Shown: one piece after another, positions 7,441 through 16,955 of the stretch
How positions within the stretch are numbered: the stretch's first letter is position 1
How the letters are laid out: every line of letters starts with the position of its first letter
Origin: Shewanella aquimarina
GTDB lineage: Bacteria; Pseudomonadota; Gammaproteobacteria; Enterobacterales; Shewanellaceae
Assembly: GCF_023349185.1 (NCBI RefSeq)
Contig: NZ_JAKIKY010000006.1
Span: 1 to 64,000 of the forward strand
Direction: 5' to 3'
DNA: 64,000 nucleotides
The notes under the pieces: model-generated
What the model was told of the DNA's origin: nothing
Database searches by the model: none
What the model saw: the letters and a program-made list of their open reading frames with translations, nothing else
Program-made: the position numbers and the translations under genes

Positions 7441-9006
7441 ATGGTGTTAGGGCAAGTGATGAACCTCTCTGTGGTACGCAAAAGCATGATGCGATTGGCC
7501 TCGAATTTGATGACTCTGGCCTTGACCCTGAGCCTAGTGTCGGCCTGCAGCAGTTTACCGCCGCCCCAGCAACTTATCCCAAGCCACAAGCTGGCTGCCC
7601 CGACCGATTCTGGCCTCTATCGTTACCTCGAAGGCGACCTCAAGGCGCATCCAAACAAGACGGGCATACTGCCGCTTTCCTCCGGTGTCGATGCCTTCGT
7701 GGCGCGTTTGGCGATAGTGGATGCGGCGAGCCAAAGCATAGATCTGCAATATTATATCTACCACGACGATGAAACCGGCCGGTTGCTGATCTGGCATCTG
7801 ATCGACGCCGCCGATCGTGGCGTGCGGGTGAGGGTATTGTTAGACGACCTCACCACCAAGACCCTAGACGATGGCCTGATATTGCTGGCCAGCCACCCCA
7901 ATATCGAGATCCGCCTCTTTAATCCCTCCTATGAGCGCACCTTTCGCAGTTTCGCCATGTTGACCGGGTTTTCCCGCCTCAACCATAGAATGCACAACAA
8001 ATCCCTCACGGTGGATAATCAGATCACCATAGTGGGCGGGCGCAACATAGGGAATGAATATTTCTCCAAGAACGATGATGTGGATTTTGGGGATTTCGAC
8101 CTGCTCACCATAGGCGATGTGGTCGATGAGGTGTCCGAACAATTCGACCGTTACTGGAACAGCGAACAGGTGGAGAGCGTGATCAACCTGGTGCCGCCGG
8201 CGACCAGTGCGATGTATCAAGCGGCGGCTAAGACCATGGCCAGAAACAAACAGAACTTCCTCCATGACGAGTATCTCAATCGTCTGGAGCTGAGCGAGCT
8301 GCTGACACAGATCACCGGCAAGGGACTTTACTGGTATTGGGGCGACGCCCAGCTGCTCTATGACCCGCCACAGAAGGCGAACAGACAGGACCGGCAGGAG
8401 TGGTTGCTAACCGACTTAAGTCAGTTTCTGGCCAGGGCCCGCGAGGAGGCGCTGATCGTTTCGCCCTATTTTGTGCCCACCGAAGGCGGTTGTCAGGCCT
8501 TAATTGAGGCGGCCAAACAGGGCATTAAGATCACCATAGTCACCAACAGCCTGGCGGCCACAGATGTGTTGGCGGTGCATGCCGGCTACAAGGCTTATCG
8601 TGAGCGTCTGCTGGAAAATGGTATCGCCCTGTATGAGGTGAAGGTGGATATCAATAACCGTCCCAGCGCCTGGAAGGGCAGCTCGCGCACCAGCCTGCAT
8701 GCCAAGACCTTTGTGCTCGACAGAAGCTCAGTGTTTGTCGGCTCCTTTAATTTCGACCCTAGATCGGCCTGGATCAACACCGAGATGGGGCTGATTGTCG
8801 ACCAGCCCAGATTTGCCGGAGAGATGGTGGATGAGATCGAGGCGTCCCTTAAGCGCAGCAGCTATCGCTTAGGGCTGCAACAGGGAGAGTTGATCTGGCA
8901 TGATGATTTAAACGGTAAAGTCTATTATGCCGACCCTGATGCCAGCTTCTGGCGGCGTTTCATGGCCGACTTCATCGGTTTGCTGCCCATAGAGTCACAA
9001 TTGTAG
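7441..9006 (+). CDS. phospholipase D family lipoprotein (cardiolipin synthase-like)
   Basis: A phosphatidyl-transfer or phosphodiesterase enzyme with both PLD catalytic motifs: H185-x-K187...D192 (HNKSLTVDN) and H420-x-K422...D427 (HAKTFVLDR), each followed by the usual G-G/S-x-N. The N-terminus carries a lipoprotein signal with lipobox LVSAC and C36, so the enzyme is probably anchored in the periplasm. The true start may be one of several internal methionines (7459 or 7486), which would give a shorter signal. Length and layout resemble ClsC-type enzymes; no MdoC-like partner is adjacent, so the donor lipid is not inferred. Confidence 0.85.
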   Translation: MVLGQVMNLSVVRKSMMRLASNLMTLALTLSLVSACSSLPPPQQLIPSHKLAAPTDSGLYRYLEGDLKAHPNKTGILPLSSGVDAFVARLAIVDAASQSIDLQYYIYHDDETGRLLIWHLIDAADRGVRVRVLLDDLTTKTLDDGLILLASHPNIEIRLFNPSYERTFRSFAMLTGFSRLNHRMHNKSLTVDNQITIVGGRNIGNEYFSKNDDVDFGDFDLLTIGDVVDEVSEQFDRYWNSEQVESVINLVPPATSAMYQAAAKTMARNKQNFLHDEYLNRLELSELLTQITGKGLYWYWGDAQLLYDPPQKANRQDRQEWLLTDLSQFLARAREEALIVSPYFVPTEGGCQALIEAAKQGIKITIVTNSLAATDVLAVHAGYKAYRERLLENGIALYEVKVDINNRPSAWKGSSRTSLHAKTFVLDRSSVFVGSFNFDPRSAWINTEMGLIVDQPRFAGEMVDEIEASLKRSSYRLGLQQGELIWHDDLNGKVYYADPDASFWRRFMADFIGLLPIESQL

Positions 9007-9100
9007 GGGTAATTTATCGGGGCATGAGCATCGTCAATTTAATCTGGCTATGCTAGGGTTAAACTTATCGCTAATTAAGCATTTATGTGTCGGTAAGAAT

Positions 9101-9994
9101 ATGAAAAGTAAGGCGAGCCAATCTCAAGGCCTATTATTGTTCCGCTTGTCCCATACTCAGTTGTTTGCCCTCGGCACGCTCAAGATCCGTGAACTGGTTC
9201 CTTTCTCTAAACTCAGCGCCATCCCTCAGTCTCATCCCGCTATTCTGGGCGCCGCGACGGTGAGGGGTCACACCATTCCCATCATCGACATGGCCTCGGC
9301 CGTGGGCTATGCGCCTATCACAGAGCAGGAGTTCGCCAACGCCTATATCATCATCACAGACTGCCAGCGCATGGTGATGGGCTTTCTGGTGCGCAGTATA
9401 GATAAGATCATCGAGTGCAACTGGCGTGATATCGAGTCGCCGCCGGATAACCTAGGTAAGAACGCCTTCCTGACCGGGGTGACCCGGGTCGATGACAAGC
9501 TGGTGCAGCTGCTGGATGTGGAGCTCTTGCTGTCGAAGATATTCCCCACCAGTCCGGAAAGCACCCGGGCAATACTGACAGATGTGCAGCGGGAGATCTT
9601 AAAACCGCTCAATATCCTGCTGGTGGACGATTCCATGGTGGCACGCAAGCAGCTCAGTGACGCGCTCGATAGCATCAATATTCCCTATCTGGTCACCTCG
9701 GACGGTCGGGAGGCGCTCTCTATCATGGAGGAGGCCGCGAAGGAGGGAAGACCCGTGGATCTCCTGGTGAGCGACATCGAGATGCCGGGACTCGACGGCT
9801 ATGAGCTGGCGTTCGAGGTGAAGAACACACCTGCCTTAGCCGACGCCTACATCATACTGCACACCTCGCTGTCGAGTGAGATCAGCGTGAGCCAGGCCCA
9901 TCAGGTGGGTGCCAACGAGGCGCTGACCAAGTTCGATGCCCACGAGTTGATCGAGGCCATGCTCAGGGGCGCCAAGCGGCATCAGGCGAGTTAA
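9101..9994 (+). CDS. cheV: chemotaxis coupling protein CheV (CheW + receiver)
   Basis: An adaptor that couples chemoreceptors to CheA and is tuned by phosphorylation. It has an N-terminal CheW-like domain (about 8-160) and a C-terminal response-regulator receiver (about 170-297) with the acidic pair D176-D177 and phospho-acceptor D225 in LLVSDIEMPG. The ATG at 9101 gives the family's normal start (Met-Lys-Ser-Lys...). An upstream ATG at 9050 would add 17 residues without homology. The gene stands apart from the main chemotaxis operon, as orphan cheV genes in Shewanella and Vibrio often do. Confidence 0.92.
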   Translation: MKSKASQSQGLLLFRLSHTQLFALGTLKIRELVPFSKLSAIPQSHPAILGAATVRGHTIPIIDMASAVGYAPITEQEFANAYIIITDCQRMVMGFLVRSIDKIIECNWRDIESPPDNLGKNAFLTGVTRVDDKLVQLLDVELLLSKIFPTSPESTRAILTDVQREILKPLNILLVDDSMVARKQLSDALDSINIPYLVTSDGREALSIMEEAAKEGRPVDLLVSDIEMPGLDGYELAFEVKNTPALADAYIILHTSLSSEISVSQAHQVGANEALTKFDAHELIEAMLRGAKRHQAS

Positions 9995-10294
9995 AAATTA
10001 GATTTTTGTTATCTTTATGATGCTAGTGGGTAATAACTAAAGCGAAATCGAGCGGTTTGCTAGACAAGACGGGGGAGTTTCTATAAAACACAGGATGAAG
10101 GAAGTTTAACCTTGGGCCGGATCCTGTGTTTGATGTCAGCTTTTACTCTCATCCCTGGTACTTTTAGGCCGTAGTGGCCAAGCGGTATCGTGACGAGAGA
10201 CGATAAATACCATAAAGAAAGCTGTTCTGCTCAGCGAACGTTGAAGGCGATGAGCAAAGGTTAAATTCAATTAATTATAATGATAGGTCAATCA
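9995..10294 (+). promoter_or_regulatory. structured leader/intergenic region before sstT
   Basis: This 300-base gap has no gene. It holds a perfect 11-bp inverted repeat, AAACACAGGAT (10086-10096) and ATCCTGTGTTT (10121-10131), with an inner AAGG/CCTT pairing. Downstream come GGCC-GTAGT-GGCC near 10168-10180, an imperfect hairpin formed by GGTATCGT and ACGATAAATACC, and another formed by TGCTCAGCG and CGATGAGCA. The series of stems looks like an RNA leader. It matches no riboswitch consensus I know. The first stem may alternatively end the cheV transcript, although the T-rich tract comes about ten bases later. Confidence 0.4.
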
Positions 10295-11518
10295 ATGAAT
10301 CAAAATCGTTCCTTATTTGCCAAGTTGGCAGATGGCAGCTTAGTGCTGCAAATTATCTTGGGGATCATTGCCGGGGTTGCCCTGGCGAGTTTTTCACCTT
10401 CCTCGGCAGGGAGTGTTGCCTTCTTAGGGGATCTGTTTGTCGGCGCGTTAAAGGCGATCGCGCCTATTTTGGTATTTATTCTGGTGGCGGCCTCGATTGC
10501 CAATCAGAAGAAAAATACCAAGACCAATATGCGACCTATCATAGTGCTCTATCTCTTTGGCACCTTTGCGGCGGCCATTACCGCTGTGACCATGAGCTTC
10601 CTCTTCCCCACCACTCTGGTGCTGGTAAGCGGCGCCCAAGGCGCGACGCCACCGGAGGGAATAGGTGAGGTACTCAATACCTTACTCTTCAAGGTGGTGG
10701 ATAATCCGGTCAATGCCCTAATGACAGGTAACTACATCGGCATCTTGGCCTGGGGTATAGGCCTGGGCATCGCCCTGCATCACGCCTCAGAGAACACCAA
10801 GACGGTATTTGCCGATGTGAGCCATGGGGTATCGCAGATGGTGCGCTTCGTGATCCGTCTGGCCCCTATCGGTATCTTCGGCCTAGTGGCTAACACCTTC
10901 GCGGCCACAGGCTTCGAGGCGATTGCCGGCTATGCCAAGCTGCTTGCGGTACTCCTGGGCTCCATGTTAATCATCGCCCTGGTGATCAACCCGCTTATCG
11001 TCTGGTTTAAAATCCGCCGCAACCCTTATCCTCTGGTGTTAACCTGTTTAAGAGAGAGCGGCGTGACCGCCTTCTTTACCCGCTCGAGCGCGGCAAACAT
11101 TCCGGTCAACATGGCCCTGTGCGAGAAGCTCGACCTGCATGAAGACACCTACTCAGTGTCTATCCCACTGGGCGCGACCATCAACATGGCGGGCGCGGCG
11201 ATCACTATTACCGTGTTGACCCTTGCCGCCGTGCATACCGAAGGGATCCAGGTCGATATCCTGACCGCTATCTTGCTGAGCGTTGTGGCGGCGGTATCTG
11301 CCTGTGGTGCCTCTGGCGTCGCCGGTGGCTCGCTGCTGCTTATTCCGCTGGCCTGTAGCCTGTTTGGTATCTCTAACGATGTCGCCATGCAAGTGGTGGC
11401 CGTGGGCTTCATCATAGGGGTGATTCAAGACTCGGCGGAGACGGCGCTTAACAGCTCGACCGACGTGCTCTTCACCGCGGCGGCTTGCGAGGCGGCCGAG
11501 CGTCAGGTGGAGATATAA
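10295..11518 (+). CDS. sstT: Na+/serine-threonine symporter SstT
   Basis: An inner-membrane sodium-coupled importer of serine and threonine (dicarboxylate/amino acid:cation symporter family). Long stretches match the E. coli protein as I recall it: [13 protein letters not shown] near the N-terminus, [11 protein letters not shown], the [17 protein letters not shown] motif, [19 protein letters not shown] and [18 protein letters not shown]. The ATG at 10295 fits the family start ([16 protein letters not shown]); an in-frame ATG at 10280 adds five residues. It is a single-gene unit with its own terminator. In enterobacteria sstT is controlled by the GcvB small RNA; the structured upstream region here may serve a comparable purpose. 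Confidence 0.95.
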   Translation: MNQNRSLFAKLADGSLVLQIILGIIAGVALASFSPSSAGSVAFLGDLFVGALKAIAPILVFILVAASIANQKKNTKTNMRPIIVLYLFGTFAAAITAVTMSFLFPTTLVLVSGAQGATPPEGIGEVLNTLLFKVVDNPVNALMTGNYIGILAWGIGLGIALHHASENTKTVFADVSHGVSQMVRFVIRLAPIGIFGLVANTFAATGFEAIAGYAKLLAVLLGSMLIIALVINPLIVWFKIRRNPYPLVLTCLRESGVTAFFTRSSAANIPVNMALCEKLDLHEDTYSVSIPLGATINMAGAAITITVLTLAAVHTEGIQVDILTAILLSVVAAVSACGASGVAGGSLLLIPLACSLFGISNDVAMQVVAVGFIIGVIQDSAETALNSSTDVLFTAAACEAAERQVEI

Positions 11519-11553
11519 GCCAGCGTTAGCCTGAGTGACAAGTTTTCGAATTG

Positions 11554-11579
11554 AAAAGGAGCCGATTGGCTCCTTTTTT
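11554..11579 (+). terminator. terminator of sstT
   Basis: GGAGCC (11558-11563), loop GATT, GGCTCC (11568-11573), extended by A/T pairs and followed by six T. It lies 36 bases after the sstT stop codon. Confidence 0.9.
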
Positions 11580-11759
11580 GTGCCCGGTTTTTATAACAGG
11601 ATTTCGTGACTAGATTTCGTGCTGTTACTTTGTGCCTGGATTTGTGTTTGGGCTATTTAGCCCTCGTGGCATGAGCCGAAGCGGCCGATAAGGTTTAGAG
11701 AGTGATGGCTTTGGCCTGTTGAAAAAATTTTGCATTACACTTTACTTAAATAATGCATT

Positions 11760-11804
11760 AAAAGTGATTTAGATCGCGTTTTTATTTCCGCTCTAGGTTA
11801 CAAT
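11760..11804 (+). promoter_or_regulatory. CRP-like site with class II promoter spacing
   Basis: Bases 11760-11781 match the CRP consensus (TGTGA-N6-TCACA with A/T flanks) at 18 of 22 positions by my count: GTGAT and ATCGC half-sites around a TTAG centre. A -10 box TACAAT lies at 11799-11804. The implied start of transcription near 11811 puts the site centre at about -41, the class II spacing. An inverted repeat TGCATTA...TAATGCA lies just upstream (11731-11759). The 384-base gap from 11519 otherwise holds only the sstT terminator and AT-rich sequence. Confidence 0.5.
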
Positions 11805-11902
11805 TTCACATAAAGGAGGCGACAGGTTGGTTTAACTTGTTGGTTTATAGTTGCTTTTTTACAATGTTTTAACATTTGCGATAATTTAGAGGTTAAATAA
11901 AT

Positions 11903-12307
11903 ATGAGTTCTGAGCTTAGGGTAATGTTAGGCAATGCCAGTGCGAATGGTTCACAGTCATTACTTCAAGTTATCGAAATGTCGGTTGTTGAAAAGCGAAA
12001 ACGTTTACGTTGGCAGGAGCAAGATATGGAAGCACGCGAAATTATTGGCCAGTGGATAGATGAGCGCCCCTCTCTGGGCGACAAGATCACCCTTTATCGT
12101 CAAGGCGAAAAGCTGTTTCTAGAGACCTGGTATAACGACGGTTGCCATAGCTTAGATGAGATGCAGGCAACGCAGCTCGATAACGGCCTCAAGCTAGAAG
12201 ACTTAGGTGGCAACCTGTTTGGTGAGTATTTCCTCCTATCTCACGACAATAACCTGCAATTTTGCAACAGCAACGAATGCTTCTATACCGCTAAACGCGC
12301 GGCATAA
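11903..12307 (+). CDS. conserved hypothetical protein, 134 residues
   Basis: I do not recognise a named family. The protein is soluble, with no signal peptide or membrane segment: an N-terminal basic patch (VEKRKRLRW near residues 30-38), then a mixed region (SLGDKITLYRQGEKLFLETWYNDG) resembling a small beta-rich domain, and two cysteines near the C-terminus. GAGG about ten bases upstream supports the ATG at 11903. It is monocistronic, with a CRP-like promoter upstream and a terminator downstream, so it may respond to catabolite or respiratory state. Confidence 0.8.
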   Translation: MSSELRVMLGNASANGSQSLLQVIEMSVVEKRKRLRWQEQDMEAREIIGQWIDERPSLGDKITLYRQGEKLFLETWYNDGCHSLDEMQATQLDNGLKLEDLGGNLFGEYFLLSHDNNLQFCNSNECFYTAKRAA

Positions 12308-12317
12308 GGGTTAAAAG

Positions 12318-12343
12318 AAAGGCGCCAGATAGGCGCCTTTTTT
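12318..12343. terminator. bidirectional terminator
   Basis: GGCGCC (12321-12326) pairs with GGCGCC (12332-12337) around AGATA, with T-runs on both strands (TTTTTT on plus, CTTTCTTTT on minus). It separates the hypothetical gene from the convergent rluA-like gene. Confidence 0.85.
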
Positions 12344-12383
12344 GTGTCATGGCGATAAGCCGCAATCTGCACGGCTATCTAGC

Positions 12384-13037
12384 CTAGAAGGGATGAAGAC
12401 TCGAGAAACTCAGCCTGGTCTGTTTGTAAGGATGAGTGATGCTTAGGTGCTCGGCGTGCAGGTGTAGACGCGGCGCGGCGGCGATAATGGCGTCGTCGCC
12501 ATAGAAGTCATCACCCAGTATGGTGTGGCCTAGGGCCTTCATGTGTAACCTGAGCTGGTGGGTCCGGCCGGTGATCGGCTTGAGCTTCACTAGGGTACTG
12601 TTGCTGCGTCGCTCCAGCACCTCAAAATAGGTGGTCGCTGCCTTGCCATCGCTGGCAATCATCTGCAGCGGCGGCTGCTCACTGTCTGGCTTCATCGCCA
12701 ATTCTATCTTACCCCTGTCCTGGCTCATTAGACCCGCGACCTCGGCCACATAATATTTCTCTGTGGTGCGATTTTGAAACTGGGTCTTGAGGTGAGACTC
12801 GGCCTTCTTGTTGAGGGCGAACACCATAATGCCAGAGGTGGCGCAGTCTAGCCTGTGCACCAGGATGGCCTCGGGAAATCGCTGTAACAGGCGGTTGATG
12901 GCGCAATCATGGGTCTCCTCGGCGCGGCCGGGATTGGACAACAGGCCTGATGGCTTATTGATGATAATGATGTCGCGATCTTGATAGCGAATGTCGAGCC
13001 AGGGAATAGCCGGGGGCTGATAACTAAAAATTTTCAT
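12384..13037 (-). CDS. rluA: RluA-type pseudouridine synthase
   Basis: Isomerises uridine to pseudouridine in RNA. At 217 residues it is the size of E. coli RluA (dual target: 23S rRNA U746 and tRNA U32) and matches it along its length as I recall it: NKPSGLLSNPGR, the catalytic HRLDCATSG with the essential aspartate, KPITGRTHQLRLHM and APRLHLHAEHLSITHP. There is no S4 domain, as in RluA. GAGGAGA lies seven to eight bases before the ATG. A divergent M14 peptidase gene lies upstream. Confidence 0.9.
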   Translation of the reverse strand: MKIFSYQPPAIPWLDIRYQDRDIIIINKPSGLLSNPGRAEETHDCAINRLLQRFPEAILVHRLDCATSGIMVFALNKKAESHLKTQFQNRTTEKYYVAEVAGLMSQDRGKIELAMKPDSEQPPLQMIASDGKAATTYFEVLERRSNSTLVKLKPITGRTHQLRLHMKALGHTILGDDFYGDDAIIAAAPRLHLHAEHLSITHPYKQTRLSFSSLHPF

Positions 13038-13260
13038 CGTCTCTCCTCGGCGGCGATACTAACAAAGAATGCCTGCCGTGCCTATCCTATGAGCCCCTCT
13101 TTGCGCCTTGACTGCAACTTTAGTGGCGGTTTAAACAGCCCTTTACAGGAGCGGTTAGTTGAATTTTCTTAAGCTTTGTCACAGGCAGGCCGAGTTTGGT
13201 TATCATAGGTCAATTCAAACGAACAAAAATGGTTTGGCCGAGGCCGAGGCAGAGAATAAG

Positions 13261-14193
13261 ATGGAAAACGATAATACAGCGAAGCAAGGTTATTGGATTG
13301 GCGAGGCGGGTAAGCCATGGGGTGAGGCGGAAAAGACGCAGTGGCGCGCCGCGCAGCAGAAGAAGCGCTCCTACGAGCTGGAGGTGCTGAGCAAGTTCAG
13401 CCAGGTCTGCGAGACCTTCGAGGCGCAGCAGTATGGCGAGCTGAACTATGATGAGGGGCTATATCCACTTTATGGTTTTAAATCACGCGACTGGGACCAG
13501 GCTAAGCCGACCATTCTGGTCACCGGCGGTGTACATGGCTACGAGACCAGTGGCGTGCAGGGAGCGCTACGTTTTTTAATCGCCAAGGCAAGTGAGTACA
13601 GCCAAGATTTCAATATCCTGGTAGCCCCCTGTGTCAGCCCCTGGGGTTACGAGACCATCAATCGCTGGAACCCTGAGGCGATTGACCCTAACCGCTCTTT
13701 CTATGCCGATAGCCCGGCTCAGGAGTCCCGCGCGCTGATGCAGTGGGTGGCGAGTTTCAACCAGCCGCTGATGGCGCACATAGATCTGCACGAGACCACT
13801 GACACTGACAACAGCGAGTTTCGCCCGGCTCTGGCGGCCAGAGACGCCAAGGTACAGACCAACTGGAATATCCCCGACGGCTTCTACTTGGTGGGCGATA
13901 GCGAAAATCCCAACGATGAGATGCAGGCGGCCATCATCGAGGCCGTGGCTAAGGTCACCCATATCGCCCCCGCCGACGAGCAGGGACGATTAATAGGCGA
14001 GCCCATCACTCAGTTTGGGGTGATCAACTATGCGACCAAGGCGCTGGGCCTGTGCTGTGGTTTCAGCGATGCCAGATACAACACCACCACAGAGGTCTAT
14101 CCCGACAGTCCGTTGGTGGACGATGAAAACTGCATTCTGGCACAGGTGATGGCGGTAAGCTCGGCGCTGGATTATATCCGCAGCCTGGGCTGA
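13261..14193 (+). CDS. M14-family zinc carboxypeptidase-like protein
   Basis: A cytoplasmic zinc-peptidase-like protein without signal peptide. Zinc-binding elements are the HGYE motif in GGVHGYETSG and a later histidine in HIDLHETTD; a C-terminal TTTEVYPD segment may supply the catalytic glutamate. Such proteins act as carboxypeptidases or as succinylglutamate/aspartate deacylase-like amidohydrolases, and the substrate is not evident. The ATG at 13261 has GAGGCAGAG upstream. An in-frame TTG at 13159 has a better AGGAG but would add 34 residues (basic and Cys/His-containing) unlike the family, so the start is uncertain. Confidence 0.8.
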   Translation: MENDNTAKQGYWIGEAGKPWGEAEKTQWRAAQQKKRSYELEVLSKFSQVCETFEAQQYGELNYDEGLYPLYGFKSRDWDQAKPTILVTGGVHGYETSGVQGALRFLIAKASEYSQDFNILVAPCVSPWGYETINRWNPEAIDPNRSFYADSPAQESRALMQWVASFNQPLMAHIDLHETTDTDNSEFRPALAARDAKVQTNWNIPDGFYLVGDSENPNDEMQAAIIEAVAKVTHIAPADEQGRLIGEPITQFGVINYATKALGLCCGFSDARYNTTTEVYPDSPLVDDENCILAQVMAVSSALDYIRSLG

Positions 14194-14246
14194 GCTAGAC
14201 CCTCACCCGAGTGAGCCCCAGCGCCGCTGTATTGATGGTCGAGGGC

Positions 14247-14897
14247 TTAACGGGCGAGGGCGCCGGTGAGAATGACCCCGGCGACAAAGATAAAGAGCAA
14301 TCCGGTCAACAGGTTGATCATTGGGGTTGCTCTTTTCATTTTGAGCTGCATCTTGGGATGAGATAGCACCAGAGCGATCAGGCTAAACCACCCCAGAGAG
14401 AGGGCGAACATCATGGCGGTGGCGGCCACTTTAGTGCTTAGGGTTACCTCTGGGGTGATCAGGGTCGAGAACAGTGTGATAAAAAACACCAGCGCCTTGG
14501 GGTTGAGTAGGTTAGTCGACACGCCCTGCATGAAGCCCTGTGCCGCGCCGAGACCGCGCCCCGTGATGCTTGCCGCATTCAGATGGGCCTCATCGCGCCA
14601 GTGGGCGATGGCGGCGCGTATGGCGCCAATGCCCATCCAGCCCAGGTAGCTGGCGCCAATCAACTGCACCGCCATGAAGAGGTTGGGTGAGCCCTTGATG
14701 AGCAGGCTAACCCCGGTAAGGCTCAGGAGGGTGTGCAGCGTGATGGCTACCGCCAGTCCCAGCGCGGCGGCGACAGCCGTACGTCTGTGCTCCTGGGCGG
14801 CCAGCCTGACCACCAGGGCGAAATCCGGGCCTGGGCTTGCCAGGGCGACCGTGTGTATGACGGCCAAAGAGAAAAGCAGTTGCAGCTGTAATTCCAT
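14247..14897 (-). CDS. LysE-family amino acid exporter
   Basis: An inner-membrane exporter of the LysE/RhtB family, 216 residues with about six hydrophobic segments. The family signature is near the N-terminus (ASPGPDFALVVRLAAQ), with STNLLNPKALVFF in the middle. Relatives export lysine, arginine, threonine or homoserine lactone. The AraC-type regulator lies immediately upstream on the same strand (128 bases), a common pairing in which the regulator senses the exported amino acid. Confidence 0.88.
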   Translation of the reverse strand: MELQLQLLFSLAVIHTVALASPGPDFALVVRLAAQEHRRTAVAAALGLAVAITLHTLLSLTGVSLLIKGSPNLFMAVQLIGASYLGWMGIGAIRAAIAHWRDEAHLNAASITGRGLGAAQGFMQGVSTNLLNPKALVFFITLFSTLITPEVTLSTKVAATAMMFALSLGWFSLIALVLSHPKMQLKMKRATPMINLLTGLLFIFVAGVILTGALAR

Positions 14898-15024
14898 CGG
14901 TATTTAATTCTCGTTCGTTAGCGTTAAGCAGATGTCGCCATAGTAATCCTATCCGCGGCGCCGGGATTGTAAAATATTGCGCGTTTGCTTTTAGGCCAGA
15001 TGTTTTTGCCTGTGGGCTAACCTA

Positions 15025-15864
15025 TCAGGGCGTGACCCGTTTCTGAAAATGGGCCGGGGTGATCAAAAACGCCCGCTTGAACGCCTTGTTGAAATGGCTC
15101 TGATCGAAGAACCCTAAGTCATAGGCGGTGCTGATGGCGCTGTCGCCCCGCATCAGCGCCTTCTTGGCATATTCCAGGCGCAGGCGCTTCAGGTAGGCGT
15201 GGGGTGTCATGCCGGTGGCCGCCTTGAATTGACGCAAGAATTGAAACTTACTCAGGCCGATGGAGAGCGCCAGCTGCTCCAGCTCGAACTCCTGATCCAG
15301 TCCTTGATGGAACTGCTGCTTGATGTTGTCGAGCTGGGCGCCGCTCAATCTGGCCTGGCTACTCGGCAGATTACGTAGCTTACCATGGCGATAAAACAGC
15401 TCGCTGATAAAACCAAGCAGTAGCGTCTCCGCCTCCAGCGGCGTGATGTTGGCCTGATGTAGAGTAAGCTGTCTGTGCAGGTGGATGAAATAGGCCCTCA
15501 GCTTAGGGTCGTCTAGGATAGGCGTGCTGAAGTAGAGCTCGCCCTGGTTGAGCGCCTCGCCAACCTGCTGCACATAGCTGGTGGGCAGAGACATCACTAA
15601 GGCCTCGTAGCCGTTATCGGCGATGCTCTGGCCGTTATGGCTCTCGTCCGGGTTGAGGGTGGATATGTTGCCCGGCGTCAGGCGGTACTCGCTGCCTCTG
15701 TGATGGTAGCGTTGGCCGCCATGGCTGACCACGCCTATGTGGTAGTCCAGATGCACATGTTTCTCGAAGGCAAAATGGGTAAACTGCGCGCGGCTCAGCT
15801 CCATCTCTTTCAAGATGCTCGCCTGCCAATAATCGATTCTCTCTACCGCGCTTGTTGCCATCAT
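15025..15864 (-). CDS. AraC-family transcriptional regulator
   Basis: 279 residues: an N-terminal cupin-like sensing domain (HVHLDYHIGVVSHGGQRYHHRGSE begins the barrel, split here across two short motifs: HLDYHIG and GGQRYHHRG) and a C-terminal double helix-turn-helix (about 180-275), including ALSIGLSKFQFLRQFK and YDLGFFDQSHFNKAFKR. It precedes the lysE-like exporter and is probably its regulator. A short inverted repeat, CGGAC-C-GTCCG (15887-15897), lies 23 bases upstream of the start and could be an operator. The start could be either of two adjacent ATG codons. Confidence 0.88.
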   Translation of the reverse strand: MMATSAVERIDYWQASILKEMELSRAQFTHFAFEKHVHLDYHIGVVSHGGQRYHHRGSEYRLTPGNISTLNPDESHNGQSIADNGYEALVMSLPTSYVQQVGEALNQGELYFSTPILDDPKLRAYFIHLHRQLTLHQANITPLEAETLLLGFISELFYRHGKLRNLPSSQARLSGAQLDNIKQQFHQGLDQEFELEQLALSIGLSKFQFLRQFKAATGMTPHAYLKRLRLEYAKKALMRGDSAISTAYDLGFFDQSHFNKAFKRAFLITPAHFQKRVTP

Positions 15865-16072
15865 CCCGTTTCGCTTGACTCCTGACCGGACCGTCCGATC
15901 GTCTGATTAGCCAGTGTAGATCAGGGCGTTTTCCCCTGACTAGTAAATAATTGCAGCCTCTCGGCCCATTTATTGGATTGGGGCGAGCTTAGGTCGTGAA
16001 TTTCCCGATAAATTGGCTCATAATGGTCAGCTTAGAATCATGCTGACAGTTAACCTAAGTGGAGTCGGACCA

Positions 16073-16906
16073 GTGAAAGGACAGATCATACGTGAAATGA
16101 AGGTGCAGCCGCATATTGAGGTGGAATATGAGGTGCAAAGACGTATCGCCTTTATCAAAGCAAAGCTCAAAGAGGCGCGCGCCACCAGTTTAGTGCTGGG
16201 GATCAGCGGTGGGGTAGACTCCTCACTGGCGGGTCGTCTGTGCCAGCTGGCGGTGGATGAGCTGAATAGCGAAGGCGAGTATGAAGGCAGCTATCAGTTT
16301 ATCGCGGTGAGACTGCCCTTTAAGGTGCAAAAGGATGAAGATGAGGCGCAGATGGCCTGTCAGTTCATTCAGCCCAGCAAGCTGGTGACGGTCAACATAG
16401 GTGAAGGTGTCGAAGGGATCCATCATCAAACCCTGGCGGGACTTGAAGTGGCCGGCGTCATCTCTCACCCTCACAGCAATGTCGACTTTGTGAAGGGTAA
16501 CGTCAAGGCCAGAATGCGTATGATCGCCCAGTATGAGATTGCCGGCCTGACTGGTGGCCTGGTGGTGGGCACAGACCACAGTGCCGAGAACATCACCGGC
16601 TTCTACACCAAGTGGGGCGACGGTGCCTGCGATCTGGCGCCGCTGTTTGGCCTGAGCAAGCGTCAGGTGCGTCAGCTTGCCGCTGCGCTGGGTGCGCCAG
16701 ACGTGCTGGTGAACAAGGCGCCGACGGCGGATCTTGAGTGTGACAAGCCACAGCTCGAAGATGAGGTCGCCTTGGGCCTGACCTATGATCAGATTGATGA
16801 TTTCCTCGAAGGCAAATCGGTAGACGCCGCGGTAGAGGCGCGCTTGATCGCCATCTACAACGCGACCCAACATAAGCGTAAGCCTATCCCGACGTTATAC
16901 GACTAG
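16073..16906 (+). CDS. nadE: NH3-dependent NAD+ synthetase
   Basis: The last step of NAD synthesis: amidation of deamido-NAD with ATP and ammonia. It matches E. coli NadE: PP-loop [45 protein letters not shown] and [19 protein letters not shown]. It lacks the glutaminase domain. A GTG start at 16073 is chosen because GGAG lies eight bases upstream and the protein then begins at the family start; the longer reading from 16013 adds 20 unrelated residues. It has its own terminator. Confidence 0.95.
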   Translation: MKGQIIREMKVQPHIEVEYEVQRRIAFIKAKLKEARATSLVLGISGGVDSSLAGRLCQLAVDELNSEGEYEGSYQFIAVRLPFKVQKDEDEAQMACQFIQPSKLVTVNIGEGVEGIHHQTLAGLEVAGVISHPHSNVDFVKGNVKARMRMIAQYEIAGLTGGLVVGTDHSAENITGFYTKWGDGACDLAPLFGLSKRQVRQLAAALGAPDVLVNKAPTADLECDKPQLEDEVALGLTYDQIDDFLEGKSVDAAVEARLIAIYNATQHKRKPIPTLYD

Positions 16907-16955
16907 CGCCAGCATGACTTATCTAGCTGAATGAGTCGCAGGAAATTGAATCGAT

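Noticed and set aside
10180..10262. Glycine or lysine riboswitch before sstT
   Set aside because: A GACGAGAG and a GAAGGCGATGAGCAAAGG segment recall parts of the glycine aptamer, but the conserved CTCTCAGG closing strand and overall order are missing.
11812..11832. Leader peptide after the strong AAAGGAGG
   Set aside because: Only TTG GTT TAA follows at suitable spacing; too short to claim as a gene.
15887..15897. CGGAC-C-GTCCG as proven AraC operator
   Set aside because: Placed well upstream of the regulator gene, but AraC-type sites are usually direct repeats; mentioned only as a possibility.
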